A stretch of 64,000 nucleotides of DNA from Bifidobacterium sp. ESL0690 (GCF_029392315.1 NZ_CP113939.1:1240001-1304000), one strand, 5' to 3'; positions 25,624-34,296 are shown, numbered from the stretch's first letter. The notes: generated by a model not told the origin, from the sequence alone. Translations and numbers: made by a program.

Positions 25624-26543
25624 CGTGCCAGCCTATCGACGTGTGCGCGCACACCGTGCCCGCAGTGATGTGCCCGTCCCCGGTGTCGTCGTGGAAGACG
25701 CCGTTGACTACCAGCCAGTCGCCTTGTCTGCTTTGCGAGGCTTTCAGATACGGTACCGTCTGACCGCGTGCCTCGACGTGTAATGCCAGCATGCCGTCGG
25801 CGTGCAACGGCACCCGCAGGGTGAATACTGCGACCGGTCCTTTCTGGTCCTCGGCATATGTGATGTTCTCGGCCAGCATGCCTTCGGCCCACACCTCGAC
25901 GGCCTCGCCTTCCATGTCTCCAATGGCTCGCATGCCGGTCATCCTCTGGCCCGTGGGCGTGTGGGGCATGGCGGGCGGCTGTGGCGCTGTTGGTCCTTCC
26001 GTCGGCGCGATGCCGGATCCGTTCGAGCACCGCGTTCCTGTCCTCCACCGTGCGTGGTTTCTGCTGTCCGGTGCCGTCGCCGAACTTGTAGCCGTCATGC
26101 CCGTGGACGCGGTAGGAGCCGTCGTTGACGATACGAACAGCGTCGAACGAGCAGCCGAACTGCTGGTTGATGTAATCCAGCAGGCCCTGGCTGGTGTAGG
26201 GGAACTCGCCCAGGTTTACGGGCCTGCCGGCATGTTGCTGTTGGGGGAGCCGACGCTGGTTGATGTCGTCATGCCGTCCGGTGATCTCGAAGGCGAAGTC
26301 GGTCGACCCGTAGTCCTCCCACGGGATGCCGGCGAACGCCTTGCGGTACCGGTCGCCCCTGGGCGGCTTCGACACGCCCTGCGCTTCGAAGTAGATCCGT
26401 TTCCCCGCGTCGTTCGTGAACGCCGTCCGTATCTGGCAGTTCGACAGCTCGCCACGCGGCACCACCGTGCCCGCCCCCTCCAACAAAAGCGTGCCCCTGC
26501 CCGACGGCCTCTCGGTTCTTGTATTCTGGTCTGTTTCGTTCAT
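25491..26543 (-). CDS. conjugation-associated hypothetical protein, frame running into the SSB-like gene
   Basis: The frame holds 350 residues, but only about the first 190 (down to about 25,970) look like protein: GELSNCQIRTAFTNDAGK, GIPWEDYGSTDFAFEITG, NLGEFPYTSQGLLDYINQQF, and VRIVNDGSYRVHGHDGYKFG. Beyond that it becomes Arg/His-rich, the shadow of the SSB-like gene in another frame. The other frame just before the SSB start reads PTEGPTAPQPPAMPHTPTG, a plausible linker, so the ancestral gene may have been a fusion that is now shifted, or the two overlap. Start ATGA-overlaps the upstream gene. Family not recognised. Confidence 0.5.
   Translation of the reverse strand: MNETDQNTRTERPSGRGTLLLEGAGTVVPRGELSNCQIRTAFTNDAGKRIYFEAQGVSKPPRGDRYRKAFAGIPWEDYGSTDFAFEITGRHDDINQRRLPQQQHAGRPVNLGEFPYTSQGLLDYINQQFGCSFDAVRIVNDGSYRVHGHDGYKFGDGTGQQKPRTVEDRNAVLERIRHRADGRTNSATAARHAPHAHGPEDDRHASHWRHGRRGRRGVGRRHAGREHHICRGPERTGRSIHPAGAVARRRHAGITRRGTRSDGTVSESLAKQTRRLAGSQRRLPRRHRGRAHHCGHGVRAHVDRLARCRPAITPCPQDAGRQMPSTRIPRQAVSSRRYTGPATGSYKTGT
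25607..25933 (-). CDS. SSB-like OB-fold protein
   Basis: 108 residues from ATG 25933, chosen because AGAGG lies nine bases upstream; in-frame ATGs at 25942 and 25969 are alternatives. The sequence has an OB-fold pattern: EAVEVWAEGM, then VAVFTLRVPLHADG, ALHVEARGQTVPYLKAS, and GDWLVVNGVF as successive strands, reminiscent of single-stranded DNA-binding proteins (compare GDWLVV with the SSB strand following VWG). A short SSB would protect the transferred strand. The upstream gene's frame reads through it, suggesting overlap or a frame break. Confidence 0.55.
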   Translation of the reverse strand: MRAIGDMEGEAVEVWAEGMLAENITYAEDQKGPVAVFTLRVPLHADGMLALHVEARGQTVPYLKASQSRQGDWLVVNGVFHDDTGDGHITAGTVCAHTSIGWHGADRQ

Positions 26544-27184
26544 CTGCGCATCCTCCTCGTGGGCGCCGCCATACTGGTTCCATACCGGCCGCTTTGATCT
26601 TCGGGATTGTCGCGTGTCGTTCGTTCCCTCGTAGCCGTGTCATGGTTGCTGGCCGGTTTGGGGTAGTCGGCGAGAGGTTCGAAGGGGTCGCCGCCGGCGG
26701 TGCGGGGCACGCCGTCACCGATGAACTCGCCCCTGTTCGCATCCACATCCATGACGGCCGCCCTATCCTCGGTGTTGTGTCGTTCGACCATGCGTCTGGC
26801 ATAGTCGTCGCGTTCCTGCCGTATCGCCCGGCACAGGTCCCACGGGTCGTTGACGCGCATGGTCTGCCGCGCCGGCCCGGCCCCGCGCCACAGCTCGATC
26901 GGCCGGCCCGGCATGAAACGCACCGTCACCGGCCCACCGGCCTCCTTCTGCCCGCGGGCACGCCGGTTCATGAACGCATCGACCTGCCAGCCGCCCGCCT
27001 CAAGTCCGTGCAGCATCGTGCCCTCCGGGATCGAGACCCGCATCATCGAAAACTCCCTGCCGTCCCGAGTCCGATGCGTGTACGGGTGCACGAACCCGTT
27101 CGGCAGACTCACACCCGGCCACACCTCGCGCCGTACCGGTTTCGACGTCCCTACGTGACCGATATTCTCGTCGCCTGATTCCAT
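26540..27184 (-). CDS. conjugation-operon hypothetical protein
   Basis: 214 residues; its stop overlaps the next gene's ATG. A beta-rich N-terminal half (REFSMMRVSIPEGTMLHGLE, then QVDAFMNRRARGQ and VTVRFMPGRPIELWRG) resembles a small single-strand-binding or adaptor fold, followed by an alpha segment (WDLCRAIRQERDDYARRMVE) and a polar disordered tail. High GC and codon use match the neighbours. No family is recognised; gene order places it between the relaxase side and the coupling protein, where adaptor proteins are common. Confidence 0.6.
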   Translation of the reverse strand: MESGDENIGHVGTSKPVRREVWPGVSLPNGFVHPYTHRTRDGREFSMMRVSIPEGTMLHGLEAGGWQVDAFMNRRARGQKEAGGPVTVRFMPGRPIELWRGAGPARQTMRVNDPWDLCRAIRQERDDYARRMVERHNTEDRAAVMDVDANRGEFIGDGVPRTAGGDPFEPLADYPKPASNHDTATRERTTRDNPEDQSGRYGTSMAAPTRRMRR

Positions 27185-27194
27185 GTGTATTCTC

Positions 27195-28208
27195 CTATCT
27201 GGTTCTGGTCTTCATTGGCTTCGGCATCGTCCGGGCCGGACCTCGCACCCGTTCGGCCGCACGAGTCCTGATTCCGTGCACGGTCTCGGCCTTCGTCTTC
27301 ACATGATGCGGGCTGCCTACTTTTGTGTCGTCGCCCCGTCCGGTTCCGGGCCTCGCCGTTTTGGGCTTGACACCCTGTTGCGGCTTCGTAGCTTCTCGTG
27401 GCCTGTCGGGAGCGAAGAACCGGTCCCAGTCCAGACCCGGGGTGCGGTCGGCCAGACGGTCGATCAGCCCGGCGACCCTCTGGGCCTCGCCGCGAGGATA
27501 GAAGAACCGCTGCAGGCCCTCACCGGTCGTCTCCTGTCTGAAAGGAATCGACTCGCGTTCCAGGTTGGCCGCGATGATGGAGGCGTCCGTATCCCATGCC
27601 ACCGTCCTGAAATCAAAGCACGGGTTGCCAGGAGACACCGGATTCCAAGGCTCGCGAGGATGTCCGGCCTCTTTCGCGTTTTCCTGCTTTCGTGTCTCCC
27701 CGGAGCGATGCACTTCGTTTTGATTGTGGGTTGTTTGTTGCCGGCTTGCTTCTTCGTTTCTCGCTGCCGTCTTGGATTGGTCCCGTTCGTGTTCGTGTTC
27801 GTATTGGCGGGCGGCGATGTCAAGGCCGACGACGACCTTCTTGACCGCATGGCGCACCTCGTCGGCGTCACGGCCCGCGAAATGCAGGTACACGCTCCCG
27901 GTCTTCCGATCGCGCTCGATATGGAACGCGATGCCGGCCCGTTTCAACTGGCGTGCCAGGCTGCGCTCCCGCCCGGCCTCGACCTCCACGACCTTCAACG
28001 GCTCGCGCTTCCTGTTCAGATCCCTGACCGACACGCTGCCCGAGTTGTGCCGCGCCTCATGCACCCGCCCGTGTGCAAGCCTGACGCCAGCGCCGAGCCG
28101 GCTCAGCGACCATGCCACGCCACGGCCCGACAGTTCCAAGACAACGCGCGCGCCGCCATCGAACACCCTCAGCGCATAGTCCTGCACCTGATCTTCAGCC
28201 GGCATCAC
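27195..28208 (-). CDS. PcfB/DUF3801-like conjugation accessory protein
   Basis: 337 residues. Residues about 80-130 (ARQLKRAGIAFHIERDRKTG, VYLHFAGRDADEVRHAVKKV) match the pattern of DUF3801/PcfB proteins, in which a strand-helix unit senses or binds partner proteins in the coupling complex. A second similar unit appears about 200-260 (IIAANLERESIPFRQETTGE then FFYPRGEAQRVAGLIDRLAD). The middle and end are Arg/Lys/Thr-rich and disordered. So the protein may be two copies of one small domain. It sits directly after the relaxase gene. Assignment is by pattern only. Confidence 0.55.
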   Translation of the reverse strand: MMPAEDQVQDYALRVFDGGARVVLELSGRGVAWSLSRLGAGVRLAHGRVHEARHNSGSVSVRDLNRKREPLKVVEVEAGRERSLARQLKRAGIAFHIERDRKTGSVYLHFAGRDADEVRHAVKKVVVGLDIAARQYEHEHERDQSKTAARNEEASRQQTTHNQNEVHRSGETRKQENAKEAGHPREPWNPVSPGNPCFDFRTVAWDTDASIIAANLERESIPFRQETTGEGLQRFFYPRGEAQRVAGLIDRLADRTPGLDWDRFFAPDRPREATKPQQGVKPKTARPGTGRGDDTKVGSPHHVKTKAETVHGIRTRAAERVRGPARTMPKPMKTRTR

Positions 28209-28252
28209 AGCCTCCCGCCTTCATACAATCGCGGGAATGCCCCGCTTCCCGT

Positions 28253-29683
28253 TCAGGTTGCCCGACGTCTCGGCCGGTTTGGACGGACGGGACCGTTGCC
28301 ACGGCTTCTGGCATTCCGGTCGCGTTCCAGTATCCGTCGCAACGCCATCGCCTCGTCCGCGTTCATGCCGGTAGTCTTGCGCACCGCGTCCAGCTCCCGC
28401 TCCAGGTGTTCGGTCGAGCCGCCTTGGTCGCGGGCCACGGCGATGGCGACTACCAGCTCGCGCATCTTTGTTTCGCCGGATTCGACCTTCCCGGCCAGCC
28501 GGTCGAGCGCCTCCCTGCGGGTGGTGTGGTGGTCGACCACCCGGCTGATGGCATGCAGCTCGTCCAGGCTCTCGTGCAACCGGTCGCACGCCAATGCGGT
28601 GACGATTGCCCGGCTGCCCAGCCCGCGCAGGTCACTGGGGGAGAGCCGTCGGCAGGCGTAATCCTCCAACCGCACCTTCGGCTTTGCGAACCATTCGTAC
28701 AGCCCGTCGCAGTCGACCGTCCGCGCGTAGACGCCATCAGGGCCGGTGAGCACCTGCCGCACATCCCGTGCGAGGTAGGCGCGGAACGTACGGCCGTCCC
28801 GCACAATCCGATTCGCGGGAATCGCGAGCATCAGCTTCCGCCCCGAGCCGGGCAGCCACACCCGCACGCCCGTGGAGTCACGATTGGCGACAAGGGTGCG
28901 GTCGAACGTGAACATGTTCATCGTCCTCCGGCCGATCCGGCCCATCACCTCCTGCTCGCCGCAGCCCACTCCCAGCCGCACATCCCGGAACCTCCGCCCC
29001 GATGCCGTGACCGTGTAGGTCAGATGTCGGCCGCGCACCGACACATTCACACCGAGGCCGGAAAGCAATGACCGGAACTCGTCGAAGCTGTGCGCCTCCT
29101 GGCAGGCCCGGCCGATCGCGGTGCGCACCATGTCCTTGATGTTTCGGCCGTCCGCGCTGGCGTTCAGCTCGCCGATCTGCGGCGCCGGATGCCTGACCGG
29201 TTTGGGCGTGATGGTGTGCAGCCCGTTCTCGCGGCACAGCCGGTCGCTGGCCTCCCGCCATTGGCCGAGGACCTTGTAGGGTTTTATGTTGCGGTGGGTC
29301 AGGTTGCTGTTCGGGCATAGCAGGATGTGGTTGTGGATATGGTGCCGGTCGGTGTGGGTCGCGATGGTGAAGTCGTACTCCTCGCCGACGATTTCGTGGA
29401 CGAACCGGATGCCTAGGCTGTGCGCCTGCTCCGGCGTGATGTCGTCGGCGGGGTCGAAGCTCTGGATGATATGCTCCGCCAGCACCGCGCCCTTCCGCCC
29501 CGCGCCGCCTTTCGCCCGGCCGATGTTGCGCAGGTACACGTTGGCGATGCCCTGCGCATCATCCGCACGCCGGCCGGTCGTGGTGCTCACCAGCCGGTAG
29601 CCGTCCGTCTTTTCCGGGTTCGTGATGTACCTGACCGCCTTCGTCAGCGTCGACTTGACCTGTCCCACCTTCACCACAGCCAT
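28253..29683 (-). CDS. MOBP-type relaxase (relaxase/mobilization nuclease)
   Basis: 476 residues. The N-terminal nuclease domain has Y19 in AVRYITNPEKT as the likely DNA-linking tyrosine. The metal-binding histidine cluster is HTDRHHIHNH (110-119), and IIQSFDPADDITPEQAHSLG is the conserved segment between them. The C-terminal half (about 200-476) is helical and basic, with no primase or helicase motif. It nicks oriT and leads the strand to the recipient. MobC is encoded two bases upstream, and the candidate oriT lies beyond MobC. Confidence 0.92.
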   Translation of the reverse strand: MAVVKVGQVKSTLTKAVRYITNPEKTDGYRLVSTTTGRRADDAQGIANVYLRNIGRAKGGAGRKGAVLAEHIIQSFDPADDITPEQAHSLGIRFVHEIVGEEYDFTIATHTDRHHIHNHILLCPNSNLTHRNIKPYKVLGQWREASDRLCRENGLHTITPKPVRHPAPQIGELNASADGRNIKDMVRTAIGRACQEAHSFDEFRSLLSGLGVNVSVRGRHLTYTVTASGRRFRDVRLGVGCGEQEVMGRIGRRTMNMFTFDRTLVANRDSTGVRVWLPGSGRKLMLAIPANRIVRDGRTFRAYLARDVRQVLTGPDGVYARTVDCDGLYEWFAKPKVRLEDYACRRLSPSDLRGLGSRAIVTALACDRLHESLDELHAISRVVDHHTTRREALDRLAGKVESGETKMRELVVAIAVARDQGGSTEHLERELDAVRKTTGMNADEAMALRRILERDRNARSRGNGPVRPNRPRRRAT

Positions 29684-29685
29684 GC

Positions 29686-30084
29686 TTAGCTGAGCCTCCC
29701 CGGGTCAGGCAGCCCGGCGCTGACCGTGTCCCGCATCAGGGAGAGCAGGCCCACAGCCTCCCGTAGAAGCCGCTGCGTCTCGATGATCTCCGCGTACTCT
29801 GCCCGCCGACGGATATTGACCGTGTGGGCGATCTGGTTGACGTTCCCGCCGATACGCGCCAGCTGTATTGTTACGTCGTCCAGGCCGGGCGGCGCCAGCA
29901 GGGTCACCGAACGGCCCGTCATGATCCGTGAACGTGCGAACCGGGTCCAGCCCACCGTTTCCAAACCCGCCTTCACGCGCTGTCGGTTCTCCGTCACTTG
30001 GGAGTCGCGAACATAGCGCCACTCCTGTTCCGTGAACGTGACGACCTTGCGGACTGGTCGTGTGCGGTTGCCCTGCCATGCCAT
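29686..30084 (-). CDS. mobC: MobC-like relaxosome accessory protein
   Basis: 132 residues from ATG 30084, with AGGAAGGAG upstream; the longer frame to 30171 would run into the palindrome and is not preferred. Features match MobC: a basic N-terminus with VVTFTEQEWRYVRDSQ (ribbon-helix-helix-like), then GGNVNQIAHTVNIRRRAEYA, the family signature, and a final helix. MobC helps the relaxase open DNA at oriT. Confidence 0.85.
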   Translation of the reverse strand: MAWQGNRTRPVRKVVTFTEQEWRYVRDSQVTENRQRVKAGLETVGWTRFARSRIMTGRSVTLLAPPGLDDVTIQLARIGGNVNQIAHTVNIRRRAEYAEIIETQRLLREAVGLLSLMRDTVSAGLPDPGRLS

Positions 30085-30437
30085 GGGCTGGCTCCTTCCT
30101 GGTATCGGGTGCGGGTGTCCCGCCTCGCCGCCATCGCCCGGAGGCGCTGGCGGCCGCCGGTGTACGTACACCGGTTATGCTTGCTACGACAAAACCACCC
30201 CGTAAACGGAAACCCCATATATCTATAGGGGAGTCCTGTAGGCCAGTCTTGTTCCCTTCCGCTCAGGTTCGGACGGATTGGCTATTTTCCCCGAATCCCT
30301 GTTGCGCTGTTCCGGCTTCGGATGGCCGATGAATCCTGTGTTCCGTCCCGCCTTTGGTCTGCTTTGTCCGTCCGTGGACGCGTTGTTTTCCGGTTTGATG
30401 GCAGGGTCCTATTCCGAAACAAGCAAGGGGGGCGGGA
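30085..30437. other. candidate oriT and divergent promoter region
   Basis: A 353-base gap between divergent mobC and the next operon. It holds a perfect 18-base palindrome CCGGTGTACGTACACCGG (30157-30174), followed by TTATGCTTGCTACGAC, and an imperfect CCCC-ATATATCTAT-AGGGG repeat (about 30213-30231). Relaxase/MobC genes normally sit beside oriT with an inverted repeat near nic. The nic site itself cannot be set from sequence. Confidence 0.55.
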
Positions 30438-30815
30438 ATGCCGAAACCATCGGAGAGAAGCAAAAGAATGCGCCGGCTGGCCGACGAGGCCGTGGATGCC
30501 GAACTTGCCGGGCTGAAAGCCAAACGCGAACGGCTGCGCGCCATAGCGGACGGGCTCGGCCAATGGCGCGACCAGTCGCAACACATTCGACAGCTCGCAC
30601 AGGAACTGGAAACGGAATGCGGCGTCACCAAAACCCGGCTCGCCCACATCCTCGGCATCAGGCCACGCGAGGCGACAGTCATCTGGCCGGCCGCGAACGT
30701 CAAGAGAAAACCCTCAAAACAAGACACTGCTGAAGGCCAGACTGAGCAGTCGGTCGAGAACGGAACCGAGCCCGCAACGCTTATGGCCAATGTGCCGTTG
30801 CCCGCCGCCCGCTGA
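30438..30815 (+). CDS. small HTH-like accessory protein, divergent from mobC
   Basis: 125 residues with a GGGGGGCGGGA ribosome binding region. The middle is a long helix (ELAGLKAKRERLRAIADGL), then LAQELETECGVTKTRLAHIL and a recognition-like helix GIRPREATVIWP, resembling a helix-turn-helix. The C-terminus is polar. Position opposite mobC across the oriT candidate fits a regulator of mobilization or a second relaxosome protein. Its stop overlaps the next start by one base. Confidence 0.55.
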   Translation: MPKPSERSKRMRRLADEAVDAELAGLKAKRERLRAIADGLGQWRDQSQHIRQLAQELETECGVTKTRLAHILGIRPREATVIWPAANVKRKPSKQDTAEGQTEQSVENGTEPATLMANVPLPAAR

Positions 30816-31672
30816 TGGCAAGCGACAACACCTGGGATGCGCCGGAAACCTACAGCCGGTGGATCGCCGACTCGGAGGAATGGATCAGGTGGCAACGCCA
30901 GCCGGGCCACACCGGGCGCAAGCCGCCACTCACCGAGGAACAACGGCGACAGCACCGGGAACAGGCCGGAAGATGGCGCGAGAAACACCGAGAACACATA
31001 CGCGAACGCGACCGGCGGCGCTACGCCGAAGACCCCGAGTACCGGGAACGCAGACGGGCCGCCCACCGCGCCTATTACCAAGCCCACCGCGAACAACGCG
31101 CCAAGGAAAAACGCGAGCAGCGTGCGTCGAAGAAACAGGGTCCGACCCCCGAACAGCGCGAGAAAGCCAGGCAACAGGACAAACGGGAGGCCCGCAAACG
31201 CCGCTCGGCCGCCTACGTGAAACGGAAACAAAAACTGGAAAACGATCCCGAACGTCTGGAACGTATGCGCGTAAAGAAACGGGAATACGCCCGCCGCTAC
31301 CGAGCCGAACACCCCCTGACCCGTGAACAGAAGGACCGACGCAACGCACGCGCCCGCGAACGGTTCGCCACCGACCCCGAATACCGGCAGCACAGGCGCG
31401 AGATGGTACACCAACAGCACATCGAACACCCCAAGACCCGAGAGCAGAAGGATCGCTACAACGCCCAGCACCGCCAACGCTACCGGGACGATCCGGAATA
31501 CCGGCAACGGCAAAGTGCGAGGATGCGTGTCTACAACGCCGAGCGCAGGAAGGAACAAGCCATAACGAAAACCACTGCGCGAACGAACCCCTGTATGGAC
31601 ATCCCCGCAGCGAATCCGGCGCTTCGCAGCACACAGACCAGGAAACCCGGAAGAAGAATATCGAGAACGTGA
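30815..31672 (+). CDS. highly charged helical protein with DPEYR repeats
   Basis: 285 residues, about half Arg, Lys, Glu and Gln. Degenerate units of about 20-50 residues carry RYAEDPEYRERR, RFATDPEYRQHR and RYRDDPEYRQRQ, with a variant ENDPERLERMR, and HPLTREQKDRRNARARERF / HPKTREQKDRYNAQHRQRY in two neighbouring blocks. No hydrophobic core is evident; a long positively charged helix or coiled coil that binds nucleic acid is likely. It is coupled to the previous gene (TGATG). Function unknown. Confidence 0.6.
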   Translation: MASDNTWDAPETYSRWIADSEEWIRWQRQPGHTGRKPPLTEEQRRQHREQAGRWREKHREHIRERDRRRYAEDPEYRERRRAAHRAYYQAHREQRAKEKREQRASKKQGPTPEQREKARQQDKREARKRRSAAYVKRKQKLENDPERLERMRVKKREYARRYRAEHPLTREQKDRRNARARERFATDPEYRQHRREMVHQQHIEHPKTREQKDRYNAQHRQRYRDDPEYRQRQSARMRVYNAERRKEQAITKTTARTNPCMDIPAANPALRSTQTRKPGRRISRT

Positions 31673-31770
31673 CAACAAACAGGAACATTCGACCACAGGG
31701 GCGCGAAAGTGGGATGCCGCACGGCATTCCCGGATATGCTGGGGGCCACGCGATGAAAGGAGCGACAACC

Positions 31771-32268
31771 ATGAGCGACAACACTGAAACAGATACGGAT
31801 GCAGGCATTGATATGACCGCCGAGGCCTATCGGCTCTCACTGGGACTGTCTGCCGGAAGCCTAGCCGAACAACTGGGCGTAGATACGAGCCGGGTGCTCG
31901 CTTGGGAGCAAGGGAACGAACCCGTTCCTGAAAAGGCCATGGCGTGGCTGGGGGAGCATCGCGCGGAACTTGTCGACGAGATCCGCTCGTTCATGGCCGA
32001 CGAGCAGGAGATGAGAAGAAACGGGGAAAGTGACCCGGAGACCGGCGGCTGGGACTTCACCCTCTACCGGGACGCGCCCAGATTCGCCGCTGCAAACCAG
32101 CCCACCCGTATCACCGACTGGCGCACATGGAACCAGGCCTATCTCATCATCGGTCTGCTCATAGAAGCCCTCGGTTATCAGATAAATTATCGTACTTTTG
32201 GATATCGAAATAAGAAGGATAATAACCGGATGCTAGTTGACGGGTTTGGACCTGTGAAACTAATTTAA
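31771..32268 (+). CDS. XRE-like HTH protein with a GC-shifted tail
   Basis: 165 residues from ATG 31771 (AAAGGAG upstream); the frame extends back to 31669 without a ribosome binding site. The HTH is residues about 17-60: AEAYRLSLGLSAGSLAEQLG, then VDTSRVLAWEQGNEPVPEKA. A second part (about 95-140) has WDFTLYRDAPRF and ITDWRTWNQAYLIIGLLIEA. From codon about 135 (32,170) the DNA turns AT-rich and the last 30 residues (GYQINYRTFGYRNKK onward) look unlike the rest, as if a recombination joined a foreign tail. Confidence 0.6.
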   Translation: MSDNTETDTDAGIDMTAEAYRLSLGLSAGSLAEQLGVDTSRVLAWEQGNEPVPEKAMAWLGEHRAELVDEIRSFMADEQEMRRNGESDPETGGWDFTLYRDAPRFAAANQPTRITDWRTWNQAYLIIGLLIEALGYQINYRTFGYRNKKDNNRMLVDGFGPVKLI

Positions 32269-32829
32269 AACGTTAAATAACAATGAATGAACAAAGCTAA
32301 GTTTACATGTAGCTAATTCTCAACGTCAATAGTCCGAGTGCTATTTAGAAGTGTAACACGGTTGTTTTTCTGTTGGTATGACTGTAATCTGTCCATTTCC
32401 GTGCCGAAGGCCTAGGTCGGGATGATACGTTGAGAATCTTCATGGGCTGGTCGTTAATCTTCTGACAGATTGCGTCGACCTTCTGCTGGTTCAGTATGAA
32501 GAAGTCGGCGCGTATGGTCGCGGGCGCATCGTCGACCGCACCGTTTACCACGGGCTCACGATACTGTTCGAGAGCGACTCATGACTATAAAGTCACGCCT
32601 TCAGCCAATAACAGAAAACAACAAAAAGACTCTGATCAATACGCTGAAACAGTCTGAAATCGGCTTCCATAATGAATGACTTTTCACACCGAACCGCAGA
32701 CTACAACTTGACAAAATACACCTATGTTCAGGCCTGAAAAATTCAAGGTAAATGAGACTGATTCGCCTAGCGTCCACAGACGGCTACCAGAGTCACGCAA
32801 GTCTGGCTGGCAAGGTGATTTGTGTTCGG
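32269..32829. other. mosaic stretch without an intact gene
   Basis: AT-rich. A possible coding scrap lies at about 32,463-32,583 on the plus strand (VDLLLVQYEEVGAYGRGRIV, ending TILFESDS and a stop), but without a start. No repeat or RNA gene is seen. Confidence 0.3.
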
Positions 32830-33300
32830 TTTGGCCGCAGATAGGCAGTGCATCTGTCTGTCCGCGGACTTGGTAGACCGGTCGATAGTCGGCCACTCGG
32901 TCGGCCTGGTACGCGACGTAGGGTTTGTGTTAGGTGCATTCGCCATCCTGAGGTTCTTATTGAGTGATTTCCGGGTGTTCCACACCGGCCCGGAATCGAG
33001 CCCGATAATGAGGAAATCGACCGAATACTTAGCGTGTTCGGCATAGTCAGATTGCCTTCAGCCAAGGATACACTCTACGACAATCCGGCAGCCAAGTCCA
33101 CAAACTGTTTGATCAAGAAAGTGCTCATCTGCCGTTAACACGTATACCATCGGCGAATAACTACGAAAAGACGTCAGCCAATACGTCTGGTGATATAACC
33201 ATCGAAGATCACGCTTGATCACCGGCTGTCTCAATGCTACCGAATTTACCAAACAAGGATAAGGCCCCGCAAAACAGTCCGACTAAGTGTTGACAATCCA
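32830..33300 (+). pseudogene. decayed IS3-family transposase (integrase-core remnant)
   Basis: The reading DLVDRSIVGHSVGLVRDVGF and FRVFHTGPESS aligns with the IS3 copy near 51,750-51,880 (DLADRSIAGHAVGPVRDAAF, IEVFHTDRGSQ). Further scraps follow (YDNPAAKSTNCLIKKVLI in place of YDNAVVESTNRLIKKELI). The catalytic Asp (HTD to HTG) and Glu (VES to AKS) are lost and stops interrupt all frames. The end at about 33,240-33,290 matches the terminal region of the other copy (ACCGAATTTACCA, then GTCCGACTAAGTGTTGA). Confidence 0.7.
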
Positions 33301-33615
33301 GCCTGAATACTCTCATAAAACATTGGAGACTGACCCGCACGAATAATATGATTGAACGGCTGAACTGTGAGATACGCACTGTACTCGGGAGGTCGGATTG
33401 CCCGAGTATCCCATGCTCGCCAGCGCGGGTCGGGGACATCGCCTGGGACGGGAACAGCCGCCACTACCTGTATATGTCCTTACTTGAATCCACAATCAAA
33501 CCAACGAACGAAAACCTACACAAAGGAAATCAAGGCTGAAATCGAAAGTGTACATAACAACGGACGTTATCGTAGAGTATTTCTTTTGTACAATAATAGA
33601 ATCGGTAGGAATTGA

Positions 33616-34296
33616 ATGGCTAGATGGCAGCGTATCGTTTTCGTCATTTTAGGGTTGGCTTGTTGCGGGGGAGTCTTTGTCTTGCTTTTCTTGCATCCAG
33701 AGTTGCAGATTATAATTACTTGCTTGATTATCGGTTCGGCACTTTTTTCCTATTTATCTATAACTGGGCAATATCTCTCAGAAGTAGGAACTAATGGTTT
33801 GCGGTTGCAAAAAGTGGAAAAATCAGTGCAAGAAGTAAACAAGAAAGCTGAAAGCGCGACTAAAGTGGCGGAAGAGGCTTCAAGAAAAGCAGAAAAGACG
33901 AATGTTCACATACGTGCTATGGCTTTTGATAAACAAGTAATAGATTTCCTTAGACAAAAGTACCCAACAGTCCAGGCGCCATTAATCCGTCTTCAAGGGC
34001 CCTATCAGCGTAGTGACGCAATCGTGACGCTTCCGAAGAGCAATAAGAATGTCGTAATTGATATAAAGTATCTATATAAAACAAGCTCATTTACAAGAAC
34101 GATTTCCGATTATATTATTTCTATTCATGACAAAACTCCAATTGTATTTATATTTCCTATAGACGAGTATGAAAAAAATCGTATCAGAATAAATAAAGAT
34201 ATCCAACAATATGATAGTGGAATGATATTCGCGACTGGATACTCATTAGCAAAGTCAGATCAATTGGAAGCTGTCTTGAAAGATATTGACGCTTGA
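33616..34296 (+). CDS. miniature RmuC-like membrane-tethered nuclease candidate
   Basis: 226 residues, AT-rich. Two N-terminal hydrophobic helices (about 7-26 and 31-48) lead into a coiled coil (about 60-95, VEKSVQEVNKKAESATKVAE). A compact domain follows with the PD-(D/E)xK-like pattern D134 in RSDAIVTLP and D149-I-K151 in VVIDIKYLY. RmuC proteins share this order (membrane helix, coiled coil, D...LP...VIDxK) but are about twice as long. The last 50 residues are alpha/beta (KTPIVFIFPI, SGMIFATGYSLA). An anchored nuclease that acts on foreign DNA is a reasonable guess; catalysis is unproven. Confidence 0.6.
   Translation: MARWQRIVFVILGLACCGGVFVLLFLHPELQIIITCLIIGSALFSYLSITGQYLSEVGTNGLRLQKVEKSVQEVNKKAESATKVAEEASRKAEKTNVHIRAMAFDKQVIDFLRQKYPTVQAPLIRLQGPYQRSDAIVTLPKSNKNVVIDIKYLYKTSSFTRTISDYIISIHDKTPIVFIFPIDEYEKNRIRINKDIQQYDSGMIFATGYSLAKSDQLEAVLKDIDA

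Noticed and set aside
33348..33539. 63-residue plus-strand frame after the IS3 remnant
   Set aside because: It begins at the IS border, has no ribosome binding site, and could not be matched to a domain.
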